DNA of 64,000 nucleotides from an uncultured Collinsella sp. (lineage in GTDB: Bacteria; Actinomycetota; Coriobacteriia; Coriobacteriales; Coriobacteriaceae): the NCBI GenBank assembly GCA_959599915.1, contig CAUGJE010000001.1, forward strand, positions 248,001-312,000. The letters run 5' to 3'. Shown in pieces: positions 35,239-43,657 of the stretch. How positions within the stretch are numbered: the first letter of the stretch is position 1; each line of letters begins with the position of its first letter. The notes beneath the pieces are model-generated. The model was not told the origin of the DNA, ran no database searches, and saw only the letters and a program-made list of their open reading frames with translations. The position numbers and the translations under genes were made by a program.

Positions 35239-35765
35239 TGAAACACTTTGATGAAATATTCGAACTGGCGGCAGATGGCTACGGCATCGTGACTGCTGCG
35301 CAGGCACGCGAGATTGGCGTAACCACTGGAGAACTGAGCCGATGGTGTGCCACTGGGAAATTGATGCGCCGAGGACATGGGGTGTACAAGCTCACCCAAT
35401 GGGTTCCGACGCCCCGTGATGTCTTTGCGGAGGCAGTGGCTCTTGTTGGTGACGAGGGTTTCCTGTGGGGCGAATCAGTGCTGTCTATGCACGCACTTGC
35501 ACTTGTTGATCCTCGTGCCGTGACCGTGGCAACACCAAAGCGTATTCGCCGCAAACTGCCAGCTTGGGTAAAAACAGTGCCCGCTCCAGAGAATGCGAAA
35601 ACGACGTTCTATGAAGGAATCCCTTCTCAATGCGTTGCCGATGCGATTGAGGCTTGTAAGGGGTCCGTTATGACCGAACGCCTCATCGAGGCAACCAAGC
35701 ACGCTCAAGCCGAGGGTCTTATTACCTCCAATGAGCATGAGAGACTGATGAAGGAGCTGTCGTGA
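35238..35765 (+). CDS. abiEi: AbiEi antitoxin of a type IV toxin-antitoxin pair
   Basis: 175 residues with the AbiEi winged-helix N-terminus (GIVTAAQAREIGVTTGELSRWC, then MRRGHGVYKL) and the following antitoxin domain. AbiEi represses its own operon and neutralises the AbiEii nucleotidyltransferase, giving phage abortive infection and element maintenance. No Shine-Dalgarno site precedes the ATG; the start overlaps the operator arm, so translation may be leaderless or near-leaderless. The stop overlaps the toxin start by 4 bases (GTGA). Confidence 0.88.
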   Translation: MKHFDEIFELAADGYGIVTAAQAREIGVTTGELSRWCATGKLMRRGHGVYKLTQWVPTPRDVFAEAVALVGDEGFLWGESVLSMHALALVDPRAVTVATPKRIRRKLPAWVKTVPAPENAKTTFYEGIPSQCVADAIEACKGSVMTERLIEATKHAQAEGLITSNEHERLMKELS

Positions 35766-36595
35766 AGGAAGTCAAGAAGCCAACAAGCAGACGTAACCTT
35801 GACATAGCGATAGACCGATTCTGCGCTGATTTGGACGAAGAACCGGGCCGCATTAAAAGGCTCATTGCGGCCGTTGTTGTTGGGCAGATGCTACCCGATG
35901 GAGCCGCAAAGGGTGGAAATGCCCTGAAGATTCGCTTTGGGAAGGATGTCACGCGGTTCTCGCGCGACCTCGATACCGCCAGGGCATCCTCACTGAACGA
36001 TTACATGACGAAGCTTGAAGATTCGCTCACTATAGGCTGGAACGGATTCTCGGGTGCCATTGTTCCGAGGGAGCCCGCATCTCCGAAGGGAATTCCAACT
36101 CCTTACGTCATGCGTCCGTTCGAAATCAAGATTGCCTACAATGGTAAATCGTGGATGACGCTGCCGCTTGAGGTCGGTCATAACGAAATCGGCGACGCCG
36201 ACGATCCCGATATGGTTTCCTCGCCTGAAGCTGCGGCAATATTGAAAGGTCTCGGGTTTCCCGAACCGGGGCCGGTTCCGTGCATGAGGCTCGAGCATCA
36301 GATTGCCCAAAAACTTCATGCTGCGAGCAGCCCCGGCAGCGAGCGCGCCCATGATCTGATAGATCTCCAGATTGCAATTTCCAACGGGGAAATTGATTAC
36401 CTAAAAACTCGAGAGGTCTGTATCAGACTCTTTGCGTATCGTGCGGAGCAGGAGTGGCCTCCAATGATCTCGAGGGGAGTGGGCTGGGACTCACTGTATT
36501 TCTCTCAGGCAGAAGGACTAAACGTTTTGCCGACTGTCGATGATGCCGTGGCATGGGCGAACGACTTGATTGCAAAAATCGATTCTGCTCGTTAG
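35762..36595 (+). CDS. abiEii: AbiEii nucleotidyltransferase toxin
   Basis: 277 residues of the AbiEii/AbiGii family. The nucleotidyltransferase core is visible: KGGNALKIRFGKDVTRFSRDLD with the paired Asp residues, and later LEHQIAQKLHAAS with the usual Lys, then ERAHDLIDLQ. Family toxins use a nucleotide to block growth, for example by modifying tRNA. It starts with GTG inside the abiEi stop, the standard coupling for this pair. It is convergent with the next gene across 22 bases. Confidence 0.9.
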   Translation: MKEVKKPTSRRNLDIAIDRFCADLDEEPGRIKRLIAAVVVGQMLPDGAAKGGNALKIRFGKDVTRFSRDLDTARASSLNDYMTKLEDSLTIGWNGFSGAIVPREPASPKGIPTPYVMRPFEIKIAYNGKSWMTLPLEVGHNEIGDADDPDMVSSPEAAAILKGLGFPEPGPVPCMRLEHQIAQKLHAASSPGSERAHDLIDLQIAISNGEIDYLKTREVCIRLFAYRAEQEWPPMISRGVGWDSLYFSQAEGLNVLPTVDDAVAWANDLIAKIDSAR

Positions 36596-36617
36596 TGACA
36601 CTGCTGAGATCTCTCGC

Positions 36618-37040
36618 TTACGCCATAGCAACCCCACGCGCAGCACTCAGCAGCTCGTACTCCCTTTGACTCCAATGGCGCAGCTCGGCAGCCTCGACGG
36701 CATCTCGGCATAGGTCCAAAAACACCTCGGCCCCATCGCAGAAGCACTCGCGGGCAAAGTCACCCGAGCCGTTCGCGATGCACGTGCCGTCTGCAAACAG
36801 CTTCCAACTCGACGGTTCGCGCAGGTTATCCCCGGACAGCTTGATCTGCAGCACATGCGGATTGCCGGCAGCACAGAGCTCTTCCTCGAGCTTCTGTACC
36901 GTAAAGCGCATCTGGTGGGAGAGGCTGCTCTTGACCATGGCCGAGGTGTAGCCGTTCGGCTTGTCCAGAAGATGCATGCGTTTTGGCTGTGCGACCAGGT
37001 TGTGGAAGTTGCGCTCGCGGCGCACGGAGAAATTGTCCAT
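36618..37040 (-). CDS. conserved protein of unknown function
   Basis: 140 residues from ATG 37040 with AAAGGAG 6 bases upstream. N-terminal MDNFSVRRERNFHNLVAQPK, central FTVQKLEEELCAA, a Cys-containing middle (CIANGSGDFARECFCDGAEV) and a C-terminal HWSQREYELLSAA. No family is recognised and there is no membrane segment or signal. A decayed second copy of its C-terminal half lies at 34764-34985 on the other side of the AbiE block. Confidence 0.68.
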   Translation of the reverse strand: MDNFSVRRERNFHNLVAQPKRMHLLDKPNGYTSAMVKSSLSHQMRFTVQKLEEELCAAGNPHVLQIKLSGDNLREPSSWKLFADGTCIANGSGDFARECFCDGAEVFLDLCRDAVEAAELRHWSQREYELLSAARGVAMA

Positions 37041-37260
37041 ACGGACTCCTTTCATCGATGTTGGCAGGGCCACCGTGCCTCTTGGCCGGTTGGCGTCGGG
37101 ATCGTGGAGCCAACTCTCTACCCCGACTCTGGATAAAACGCGCCCGCTCCTTGCGGGCAAGAGGAAGTCTATCAACGTGTACGGACAGAAATCAAGCGCC
37201 GCCTGCGAAATGACGCGTGAACGGCGTTGGTTTCCCAAGTGATTATTCGGCTTTCATCCA

Positions 37261-37334
37261 GAAAAGTGTCGAAATCAGCCGTGTAAAAGTACGGAAAAGT
37301 GTCGAAATAGGCACCTTAAAACTTCGGAAAAGTG
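37261..37334. repeat. three 33-bp-spaced direct repeats
   Basis: GAAAAGTG copies start at 37261, 37294 and 37327, exactly 33 bases apart; the first two extend to GAAAAGTGTCGAAAT. Weaker related TAAAA words lie midway. Organisation resembles the 23-bp iterons before the truncated ATPase. They account for part of the gene-free gap 37041-37405; I see nothing else there. Confidence 0.75.
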
Positions 37335-37405
37335 TAGCTGGATGACAAAACAGCACTTAGAAGCCGGTGTTGGATGCGGGATCCTGCGGCCGCCTTCAGC
37401 CCTCG

Positions 37406-38374
37406 CTACTCATCGTCCCCGTCGTTGGGGTCACCCTTGAGGGTGTTGATGTCCAGATACTCGTCATCGTCCTCTTTTTGCTGGGTCTCCGACTCCGCTT
37501 GGGTGGGGCCGGAGAACAGCCGGAATCCCTCAAACGCAATGACGCCGAGCAGGGCAATGACAATGGCGATAAAGGCAACCTTGACTGCCTGCGGAAATTC
37601 CGAAAAACGCAGCGCCTTTTCCTCGGCGTAATAATCGGCGAAGCGCTCTTCGCCCGTGCTTTTGGTATACGCCGGTGCGGACGCGGCCTCCGGGTCATAT
37701 TCCGGTGCAGGCGTGGCAGCGTACGGATCGTTGAGATAATCGCTCGATGTGGTGCCATAATCCTCGGTCTCGATGCGACCGGCGTCAGCATGGCCATCGG
37801 AATAATCGGAATATGCCGCACCGCCCTCATAGCCCGCGGCGCTCGTGTTGGCGGCAAAAAGCGGGTTAACTGGAACGTCGAGCGCCGGCATGCCGGTAGA
37901 GGTCTCATCCAGATCGGCTGCAGCCCAGGAATCGTAGGCAACCTGATGGGCAACGGGCTCATCGAGCCTTGTGACCGGAGGCTTGCGTGCCGCAGGAACA
38001 GGCAACTGCTGGGCGCTGTACATAACGGTGCTGTCGGCCGATTTGCCCTGCGTCGCTGCAGCGAGAAATGCCGCCGTCTCGGACGGGTCGCTTGCGGGGC
38101 GGGGAGTGGGTGTGGGCGCAGACGCGGGCGTCGAAACAGGCGACTGCGCAGGAGCCGGCGCAGATGCGGGCTTAGGCGCAAGTGCGGGATTGGGGCTTGA
38201 CGGGCGAGCCCCACCGCCCATGAGTTCGTCGGCGGTCCACGGGCGATCATCCATCACGTCGTCAAGGCTCAGCGAAAACAGGTCGTCTTCACCCTCATCG
38301 AACATGCGGTGCACATGTCCACCAATTGCCGGAATCAATCCGCGACCGGTGCATGATGCCTTGCTCAACGCCAT
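37406..38374 (-). CDS. single-pass membrane protein with long Pro/Ala-rich cytoplasmic region
   Basis: 322 residues from ATG 38374 (AAAGGGTGG upstream). The N-terminal about 50 residues contain DDLFSLSLDDVMDDRPW. Residues 55-255 are low complexity, rich in Pro, Ala, Ser and acidic residues. A membrane helix follows at about 262-284 (VAFIAIVIALLGVIAFEGF), then a short acidic tail (EDDDEYLDINTLKGD). Orientation is probably N-in. No family is recognised. It lies upstream of the second PAS/HTH regulator on the same strand, 123 bases apart, with no evident link to purine catabolism. Confidence 0.7.
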   Translation of the reverse strand: MALSKASCTGRGLIPAIGGHVHRMFDEGEDDLFSLSLDDVMDDRPWTADELMGGGARPSSPNPALAPKPASAPAPAQSPVSTPASAPTPTPRPASDPSETAAFLAAATQGKSADSTVMYSAQQLPVPAARKPPVTRLDEPVAHQVAYDSWAAADLDETSTGMPALDVPVNPLFAANTSAAGYEGGAAYSDYSDGHADAGRIETEDYGTTSSDYLNDPYAATPAPEYDPEAASAPAYTKSTGEERFADYYAEEKALRFSEFPQAVKVAFIAIVIALLGVIAFEGFRLFSGPTQAESETQQKEDDDEYLDINTLKGDPNDGDDE

Positions 38375-38497
38375 TCTGTTCCACCCTTTCGAAATACTAA
38401 TGACATCGATTATATGGAACTTTCCAAGCGGCTCGGTCTTGGATTCATGCTTTCCAGAACTCGCGCCCAAAAGGGGAGGGGCAATCCAGGCGAGTGC

Positions 38498-39151
38498 CTA
38501 CTTGTCGCCTGTTGCCGCCTTGGCCTCATTGAGGTAGCTATAGAAGCTGTACTTGGAGATGCCAAAGAACTCGCAGGCGCGCTCGCTCGACTTGGAAATG
38601 AGGAAGGCGCCGCGACGGTCGAGGTAGCCAATGGCACGAATGCGCTCGTCTTTGGTCATGAGTGCCGCGGGCTTGCCCACAAACTGTTCGCACTCGTGCA
38701 GCAGGTCCTCGAGCAGGTCGCCGATGTTCTTGGTAATGGGCTCGGGCTCGGTGTAGCCCGTGCCGCCGGTGCCGGTAAAGGCGTCGAGCGAACGCTCAAA
38801 AGCCTTCATAAGCGTAATGTCAAAGTTGATGCCCAAAATGCCGACGGGCTTGCCCTCATCGTTGCGGATAAAGATGGTCGAGGACTTGAGCAGCTTGCCA
38901 TCGGCGGTTTTGGTGAGGTACGGCTCGCGGTCGTGCACGTCGGCGGTGCCCTCGTGCATGGATTCAAGCACAATATGGCTGGGGCCGTCACCCAGTTTGC
39001 GCCCGCTGACGTGGCCGTTTTCGATCACTACGATGGAGCGGTCCACGTCCTCGGTCTCCAGGTCGTGGACGACGACTTCGCAGTTGGGACCAAATTGGAG
39101 CGCCAGACCGTGTGCGAGGCGCTTGTAAAACTCAATCTGTGCGGGGGTCAT
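38498..39151 (-). CDS. YheO-like PAS/HTH transcriptional regulator, second copy
   Basis: 217 residues from ATG 39151 (GGAAGG upstream), chosen over an in-frame ATG at 39181. The PAS part shows NCEVVVHDLETED, IENGHVSGRKLGDG and VGILGINFDITLM. The HTH end reads RRGAFLISKSSERACEFFGISKYSFYSYL. It is the paralogue of 1112-1768. It is divergent from ygeX; the intervening DNA carries two identical AACAAA-N3-TTTGTT palindromes that could be its operators. It probably controls ygeX-ygeY-ygeW in response to a pathway metabolite (inferred). Confidence 0.86.
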   Translation of the reverse strand: MTPAQIEFYKRLAHGLALQFGPNCEVVVHDLETEDVDRSIVVIENGHVSGRKLGDGPSHIVLESMHEGTADVHDREPYLTKTADGKLLKSSTIFIRNDEGKPVGILGINFDITLMKAFERSLDAFTGTGGTGYTEPEPITKNIGDLLEDLLHECEQFVGKPAALMTKDERIRAIGYLDRRGAFLISKSSERACEFFGISKYSFYSYLNEAKAATGDK

Positions 39152-39270
39152 GGGTGCCTTCCTAAAAATTAGTTTGGGCATACTTTGCCATAAACCACAC
39201 CTGTTCGCAAATAACGAAAGCGTCGCTGCGTTATGTAACCGTTCGGCGGCGAAAAGGTACCGATTACGGC

Positions 39271-39336
39271 AACAAACAATTTGTTAGGTTTTCCAATCAA
39301 AAAGTGTGATAGAACAGTGCTAACAAACTTTTTGTT
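39271..39336. promoter_or_regulatory. pair of identical palindromic operators upstream of ygeX
   Basis: AACAAA-N3-TTTGTT occurs at 39271-39285 and again at 39322-39336, 51 bases apart (about five helical turns). The sites sit between the divergent regulator and ygeX, in the otherwise gene-free 39152-39428. A degraded form (AACAAA-N3-TTATTA) occurs at 1990-2004 before the permease. Confidence 0.55.
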
Positions 39337-39428
39337 TGGCATCCACATAAAAGTTCAGCCGTGTGAATGGGATCGGGCTGAAACGCGTATGCGGGGGCCG
39401 GCAAGAGAGAACTTAAGGAGTTCACCGT

Positions 39429-40643
39429 ATGGCCGATAAGATCCAGTGGGCGGGCAACACGATGCCCAAGAGCGATGACAAGCACTTGGGAATCATGAGC
39501 CTCGACCACGTGAAGAAGGCCCGCGCCTTCCACCAGTCGTTCCCCCAGTACACCGTCACTCCGCTTGCCCGCCTGGATGGCCAGGCCGCGCGCCTGGGCC
39601 TGTCCAACCTGTGCGTTAAGGACGAGAGCTATCGCTTTGGCCTCAACGCCTTTAAGGTCCTGGGCGGTTCGTTTGCCATGGCCAACTACATTGCCGACGA
39701 GACCGGCAAGGACGTTGCCGAGTGCACCTTCGATTACCTGACCTCCGATCAGCTTGCCAAGGACTTTGGCCAGGCCACCTTCTTTACCGCCACCGACGGC
39801 AACCATGGCCGCGGCGTGGCATGGGCTGCCAACAAGCTGGGCCAGAAGGCCGTCGTGCACATGCCCAAGGGTTCCACCAAGCCCCGCTTCGATAACATCG
39901 CCGCCGAGGGCGCCACGGTGACCATCGAAGAGGTCAACTACGACGAGTGCGTGCGCATGGCCGCCGCCGAGGCCGATGCCTGCGAGCGCGGCGTCATCGT
40001 TCAGGACACCGCCTGGGAGGGCTACGAGAAGATCCCGTCCTGGATCATGGAGGGCTACGGCACCATGGCTTCCGAGGCTGCCGAGCAGCTGCGCGAGATG
40101 GCCATCAACCGCCCGACGCACGTGTTTGTCCAGGCTGGCGTGGGTTCGCTCGCCGGCGCCGTGGTGGGCTACTTCACCAACATGTATCCCGATAACCCGC
40201 CCACCTTCGTCGTGGTCGAGTGCGCGCCTGCCGCCTGCCTGTACAAGGGCGCTGCCGCCGGCGACGGCGACCCGCGCATCGTGGACGGCGACATGCCCTC
40301 CATCATGGCCGGCCTGTGCTGCGGCGAGCCCAACATCTTGGGCTGGGATATCCTGCGCAACCACACCACCGCCTTCGTGTCCTGCCCCGACTGGGTCACC
40401 GCTCGCGGAATGCGCACCCTGGGCGCTCCCGAGAAGGGCGACCCGCGCGTCATCTCCGGCGAGTCCGGCGCTGTGACCACCGGCCTGGTCGAGACTCTCA
40501 TGCTCGATCCCGAGTACGCCGAGCTCAAGGAACTCATCGGCCTGGACAAGACGAGCTCCGTGCTCTGCTTCTCCACGGAAGGTGACACGGACCCCGACCA
40601 GTATCGTCGAATTGTTTGGGAAGGCGAATATCCCACTTGCTAA
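39429..40643 (+). CDS. ygeX: 2,3-diaminopropionate ammonia-lyase YgeX
   Basis: 404 residues, a PLP fold-type II enzyme that cleaves 2,3-diaminopropionate to pyruvate and two ammonia. Lys76 in SYRFGLNAFKVLGGSFA is the Schiff-base lysine; ATDGNHGRGVAWAA and the glycine-rich QAGVGSLAGAVVGY form the cofactor phosphate site. Length matches E. coli YgeX. The ATG at 39429 follows AAGGAG. It leads the ygeX-ygeY-ygeW run and supplies the carbon and energy exit of the anaerobic purine pathway. The expected 2-aminoacrylate intermediate is a RidA-type substrate. Confidence 0.95.
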   Translation: MADKIQWAGNTMPKSDDKHLGIMSLDHVKKARAFHQSFPQYTVTPLARLDGQAARLGLSNLCVKDESYRFGLNAFKVLGGSFAMANYIADETGKDVAECTFDYLTSDQLAKDFGQATFFTATDGNHGRGVAWAANKLGQKAVVHMPKGSTKPRFDNIAAEGATVTIEEVNYDECVRMAAAEADACERGVIVQDTAWEGYEKIPSWIMEGYGTMASEAAEQLREMAINRPTHVFVQAGVGSLAGAVVGYFTNMYPDNPPTFVVVECAPAACLYKGAAAGDGDPRIVDGDMPSIMAGLCCGEPNILGWDILRNHTTAFVSCPDWVTARGMRTLGAPEKGDPRVISGESGAVTTGLVETLMLDPEYAELKELIGLDKTSSVLCFSTEGDTDPDQYRRIVWEGEYPTC

Positions 40644-40717
40644 TCGTTGGGGCGGAGTAAATAGGTATCGCTCCGCCACCTCACAGGTAGATTCCTTCGT
40701 TTGAAAGGTTATGAACA

Positions 40718-42103
40718 ATGGCTAAAGAACTCGATTACGACGCTATCAAGGCTGCTGCGGAGTCCCATCGTGCTGATATGACTCGCTTCCTGCGCGCTAT
40801 GATCTCCCATCCCTCTGAGTCCTGCGAGGAGGGTGAGGTTGTTGCCTGCATCAAGGCCGAGATGGAGAACCTTGGCTATGACGAGGTCAAGGTCGACGGC
40901 CTTGGCAACGTTATGGGCTTTATGGGCGAGGGCGACAAGATCATCGCCATCGACTCCCACATCGACACCGTCGGCATCGGCAACATCGAGAACTGGGATG
41001 CCGATCCCTATGAGGGCTACGAGACCGACGAGATCATCTACGGCCGCGGTGGCTCCGACCAGGAGGGTGGCATGGCTTCTGCTACCTACGCTGCCAAGAT
41101 GATGAAGGACATGGGCCTCATCCCCGAGGGCTACAAGATCATGGTCGTCGGCACCGTCCAGGAAGAGGACTGCGACGGCATGTGCTGGCAGTACATCTAC
41201 AACAAGGACGGCATTAAGCCCGAGTTCGTCATTTCCACCGAGCCCACCGATGGCGGCATCTATCGCGGTCACCGCGGCCGCATGGAAATCCGCGTCGACG
41301 TTCACGGCACCTCCTGCCACGGTTCCGCTCCCGACCGCGGCGATAACGCCATCTACAAGATGGCCGACATCATCGCCGACGTCCGCGCCCTCAACAACAA
41401 CGGCTGCGACGAGTCGACCGACATCAAGGGCCTCGTCAAGATGCTCGACCCCAAGTACAACCCCGAGCACTTCGAGGATGCCCGCTTCCTGGGCCGCGGC
41501 ACCTGCACCGTCAGCCAGATCTTCTACACCAGCCCCAGCCGTTGCGCCGTGGCTGACTCCTGCGCCATCTCCATCGACCGTCGCATGACCGCCGGTGAGA
41601 CCTGGGAGTCCTGCCTAGACGAGATCCGCAACCTGCCGGCTGCCAAGAAGTACGGCGACGACGTGAAGGTCTCCATGTACATGTACGACCGTCCGTCCTG
41701 GACCGGCGAGGTCTACGAGACCGAGGCTTACTTCCCCACGTGGATCAACAAGGAGACCGCTCCGCACGTCAAGGCCCTCGTCGACGCCCACAAGGCCATG
41801 TTCGGTGACGAGCGCATCGGCTGCGAGCCCAGCATGGACAAGCGCACCGGTCGTCCGCTGTGCGACAAGTGGACCTTCTCCACGAACTGCGTTTCCATCC
41901 AGGGCCGCTATGGCATCCCCTGCGTCGGCTTCGGCCCGGGTGCCGAGTCTCAGGCTCACGCTCCCAACGAGGTCACCTACAAGGACGACCTGGTCACCGC
42001 TGCCGCCATGTATGTGGCTGCCCTGAACCTCTACGATCCGAGCCAGGCCGATGGCGACGCCACCGTGTTCCGCGCCGGTCTGACCAACAACAAGATCGAT
42101 TAG
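40718..42103 (+). CDS. ygeY: YgeY, M20-family metallo-hydrolase
   Basis: 461 residues, peptidase M20/ArgE-DapE fold. Metal and catalytic residues are clear: His81 and Asp83 in DSHIDTVG, Asp in GRGGSDQEGG, Glu149-Glu150 in VQEEDCDG, and a later HRGRMEIRV in the dimerisation domain. Family members hydrolyse N-acyl or N-carbamoyl amino acids; in the urate cluster YgeY is thought to deacylate a ureido/carbamoyl intermediate leading to 2,3-diaminopropionate. An insertion around residues 240-270 makes it longer than E. coli YgeY. It is 74 bases after ygeX. Confidence 0.92.
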   Translation: MAKELDYDAIKAAAESHRADMTRFLRAMISHPSESCEEGEVVACIKAEMENLGYDEVKVDGLGNVMGFMGEGDKIIAIDSHIDTVGIGNIENWDADPYEGYETDEIIYGRGGSDQEGGMASATYAAKMMKDMGLIPEGYKIMVVGTVQEEDCDGMCWQYIYNKDGIKPEFVISTEPTDGGIYRGHRGRMEIRVDVHGTSCHGSAPDRGDNAIYKMADIIADVRALNNNGCDESTDIKGLVKMLDPKYNPEHFEDARFLGRGTCTVSQIFYTSPSRCAVADSCAISIDRRMTAGETWESCLDEIRNLPAAKKYGDDVKVSMYMYDRPSWTGEVYETEAYFPTWINKETAPHVKALVDAHKAMFGDERIGCEPSMDKRTGRPLCDKWTFSTNCVSIQGRYGIPCVGFGPGAESQAHAPNEVTYKDDLVTAAAMYVAALNLYDPSQADGDATVFRAGLTNNKID

Positions 42104-42125
42104 TCCCATTCCTCGATCTTGTTGA

Positions 42126-42150
42126 GCCGGGGACAGCTCGTGTCCCCGGC
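42126..42150 (+). other. hairpin between ygeY and ygeW
   Basis: A perfect 10-bp stem (42126-42135 with 42141-42150) and a 5-base loop, no T-run. It lies in a 201-base gap that also could hold an internal promoter for ygeW. Confidence 0.5.
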
Positions 42151-42304
42151 ACCCCCTGTTGACTTGGGGCCCGCGGTCGTTATCTCCCATGCTTCCTCAA
42201 CGGTAGCGGGTCCTCGTCATAGTGCTCTGCATGTTCTAGCCACACGCGCATGCCGGAGCACATCTACTCATTGCGATCGTTTCATCTTTGGAAAGGACAT
42301 TTAC

Positions 42305-43507
42305 ATGGACGCCAAGTTTACCGAGCTCGTCGAGCAGCTGAACGGCCTCGATTTTAAGGGCATGTACGGCAGCGACTTCCTGCACACCTGGGATAAGACC
42401 ACCGATGAGCTCAAGGCGCTCTACATCGTCGCCGACGCCCTGCGCGAGCTGCGCGAGAACAACGTTTCGTCCAAGATCTTCGATTCGGGTCTGGCCGTCT
42501 CCCTGTTCCGTGACAACTCCACCCGTACGCGCTTCTCCTTCTCTAAGGCAGCCAACCTGCTCGGTCTTGAGCTGCAGGACCTGGACGAGAAGAAGTCCCA
42601 GATCGCTCACGGCGAGACCGTCCGCGAGACCGCTACCATGATCTCCTTCATGGCCGACGTCATCGGCATCCGCGACGACATGTACATCGGCAAGGGCGAC
42701 GCCTACATGGCCGAGGTCTCCGAGTCTGTCCAGCAGGCCTACGAGGACGGCGTTCTGGATCACCGTCCCACGCTCATCTCCCTGCAGTCCGACTCCGATC
42801 ACCCCACGCAGTCCTCTGCCGACATGCTCTACCTCATCAACGAGTTTGGCGGTCTTGAGAACCTCAAGGGCAAAAAGGTTGCCGTCACCTGGGCCTACTC
42901 GCCCTCTTACGGCAAGCCGCTGTCCTGCCCGCAGTCGCTGATCAGCCTGCTGCCCCGTTTTGGCATGGACGTCACCTTGGCCCACCCCGAGGGCTACGAC
43001 CTCATGCCCGAGGTCGTCGAGCGCGCCAAGGGTTATGCCGCCGAGTCCGGCACCACCTTTAAGCAGGTCAACACCATGGCCGAGGCCTTCGAGGGCGCCG
43101 ATATCGTGATCCCGAAGAGCTGGGCTCCGTTTGCCGCCATGGAGAAGCGCACCAACCTGTACGCCGAGGGCGACGACGCCGGCATCGCTGCACTCGAGAA
43201 GGAGCTGCTCGCTCAGAACGCCACGCATCAGGATTGGTGCTCCACGACCGAGCTCATGGAGAAGACCGCCAACGGCCAGGACACCATCTTTATGCATCCG
43301 CTGCCCGCCGACATCTCCGGTGTCTCTTGCGAGCACGGCGAGGTCAACGCCGACGTCTTCGACATGCACCGCGTGGGTATGTACAAGGAGGCCAGCTACA
43401 AGCCGTACGCCATCGCAGCCATGATGTTCCTGCAGAAGGTTGCCGATCCCGCCGCTACCCTCAAGGCCCTCGACGAGCGCAACACCGCCCGTTGGTTCCA
43501 GGCCTAA
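42305..43507 (+). CDS. ygeW: YgeW, carbamoyltransferase-family protein
   Basis: 400 residues of the aspartate/ornithine carbamoyltransferase superfamily, YgeW branch. The carbamoyl-phosphate loop FRDNSTRTRF is at 68-77, HPTQSSADML follows, and MHPLPADISG closes the site. The YgeW group does not use ordinary Asp or Orn; in purine-degrading anaerobes it is expected to run in the phosphorolytic direction, yielding carbamoyl phosphate for ATP formation. GGAAAGGAC precedes ATG 42305. Nothing is missing from the motifs. Confidence 0.93.
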   Translation: MDAKFTELVEQLNGLDFKGMYGSDFLHTWDKTTDELKALYIVADALRELRENNVSSKIFDSGLAVSLFRDNSTRTRFSFSKAANLLGLELQDLDEKKSQIAHGETVRETATMISFMADVIGIRDDMYIGKGDAYMAEVSESVQQAYEDGVLDHRPTLISLQSDSDHPTQSSADMLYLINEFGGLENLKGKKVAVTWAYSPSYGKPLSCPQSLISLLPRFGMDVTLAHPEGYDLMPEVVERAKGYAAESGTTFKQVNTMAEAFEGADIVIPKSWAPFAAMEKRTNLYAEGDDAGIAALEKELLAQNATHQDWCSTTELMEKTANGQDTIFMHPLPADISGVSCEHGEVNADVFDMHRVGMYKEASYKPYAIAAMMFLQKVADPAATLKALDERNTARWFQA

Positions 43508-43530
43508 AGCTGGGTTGAGGTAAGCCATGT

Positions 43531-43569
43531 AAAGGGGGCGCTCTGCCAACCGGCGGGGTGCCCCTTTTT
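43531..43569 (+). terminator. terminator after ygeW
   Basis: AAAGGGGGC (from 43531) pairs with GCCCCTTTTT (to 43569) around a GC-rich loop. The T-run is part of the second arm. It separates ygeX-Y-W from the mocA-hydantoinase pair. Confidence 0.8.
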
Positions 43570-43657
43570 GCATCGTGGGCGTGCGGGATAAGCGCTTTCG
43601 ATGTAGATGCCCCGCGACGCGAGTTATGGGTACGATGGTTCCAGGGGAGGTATCGCC

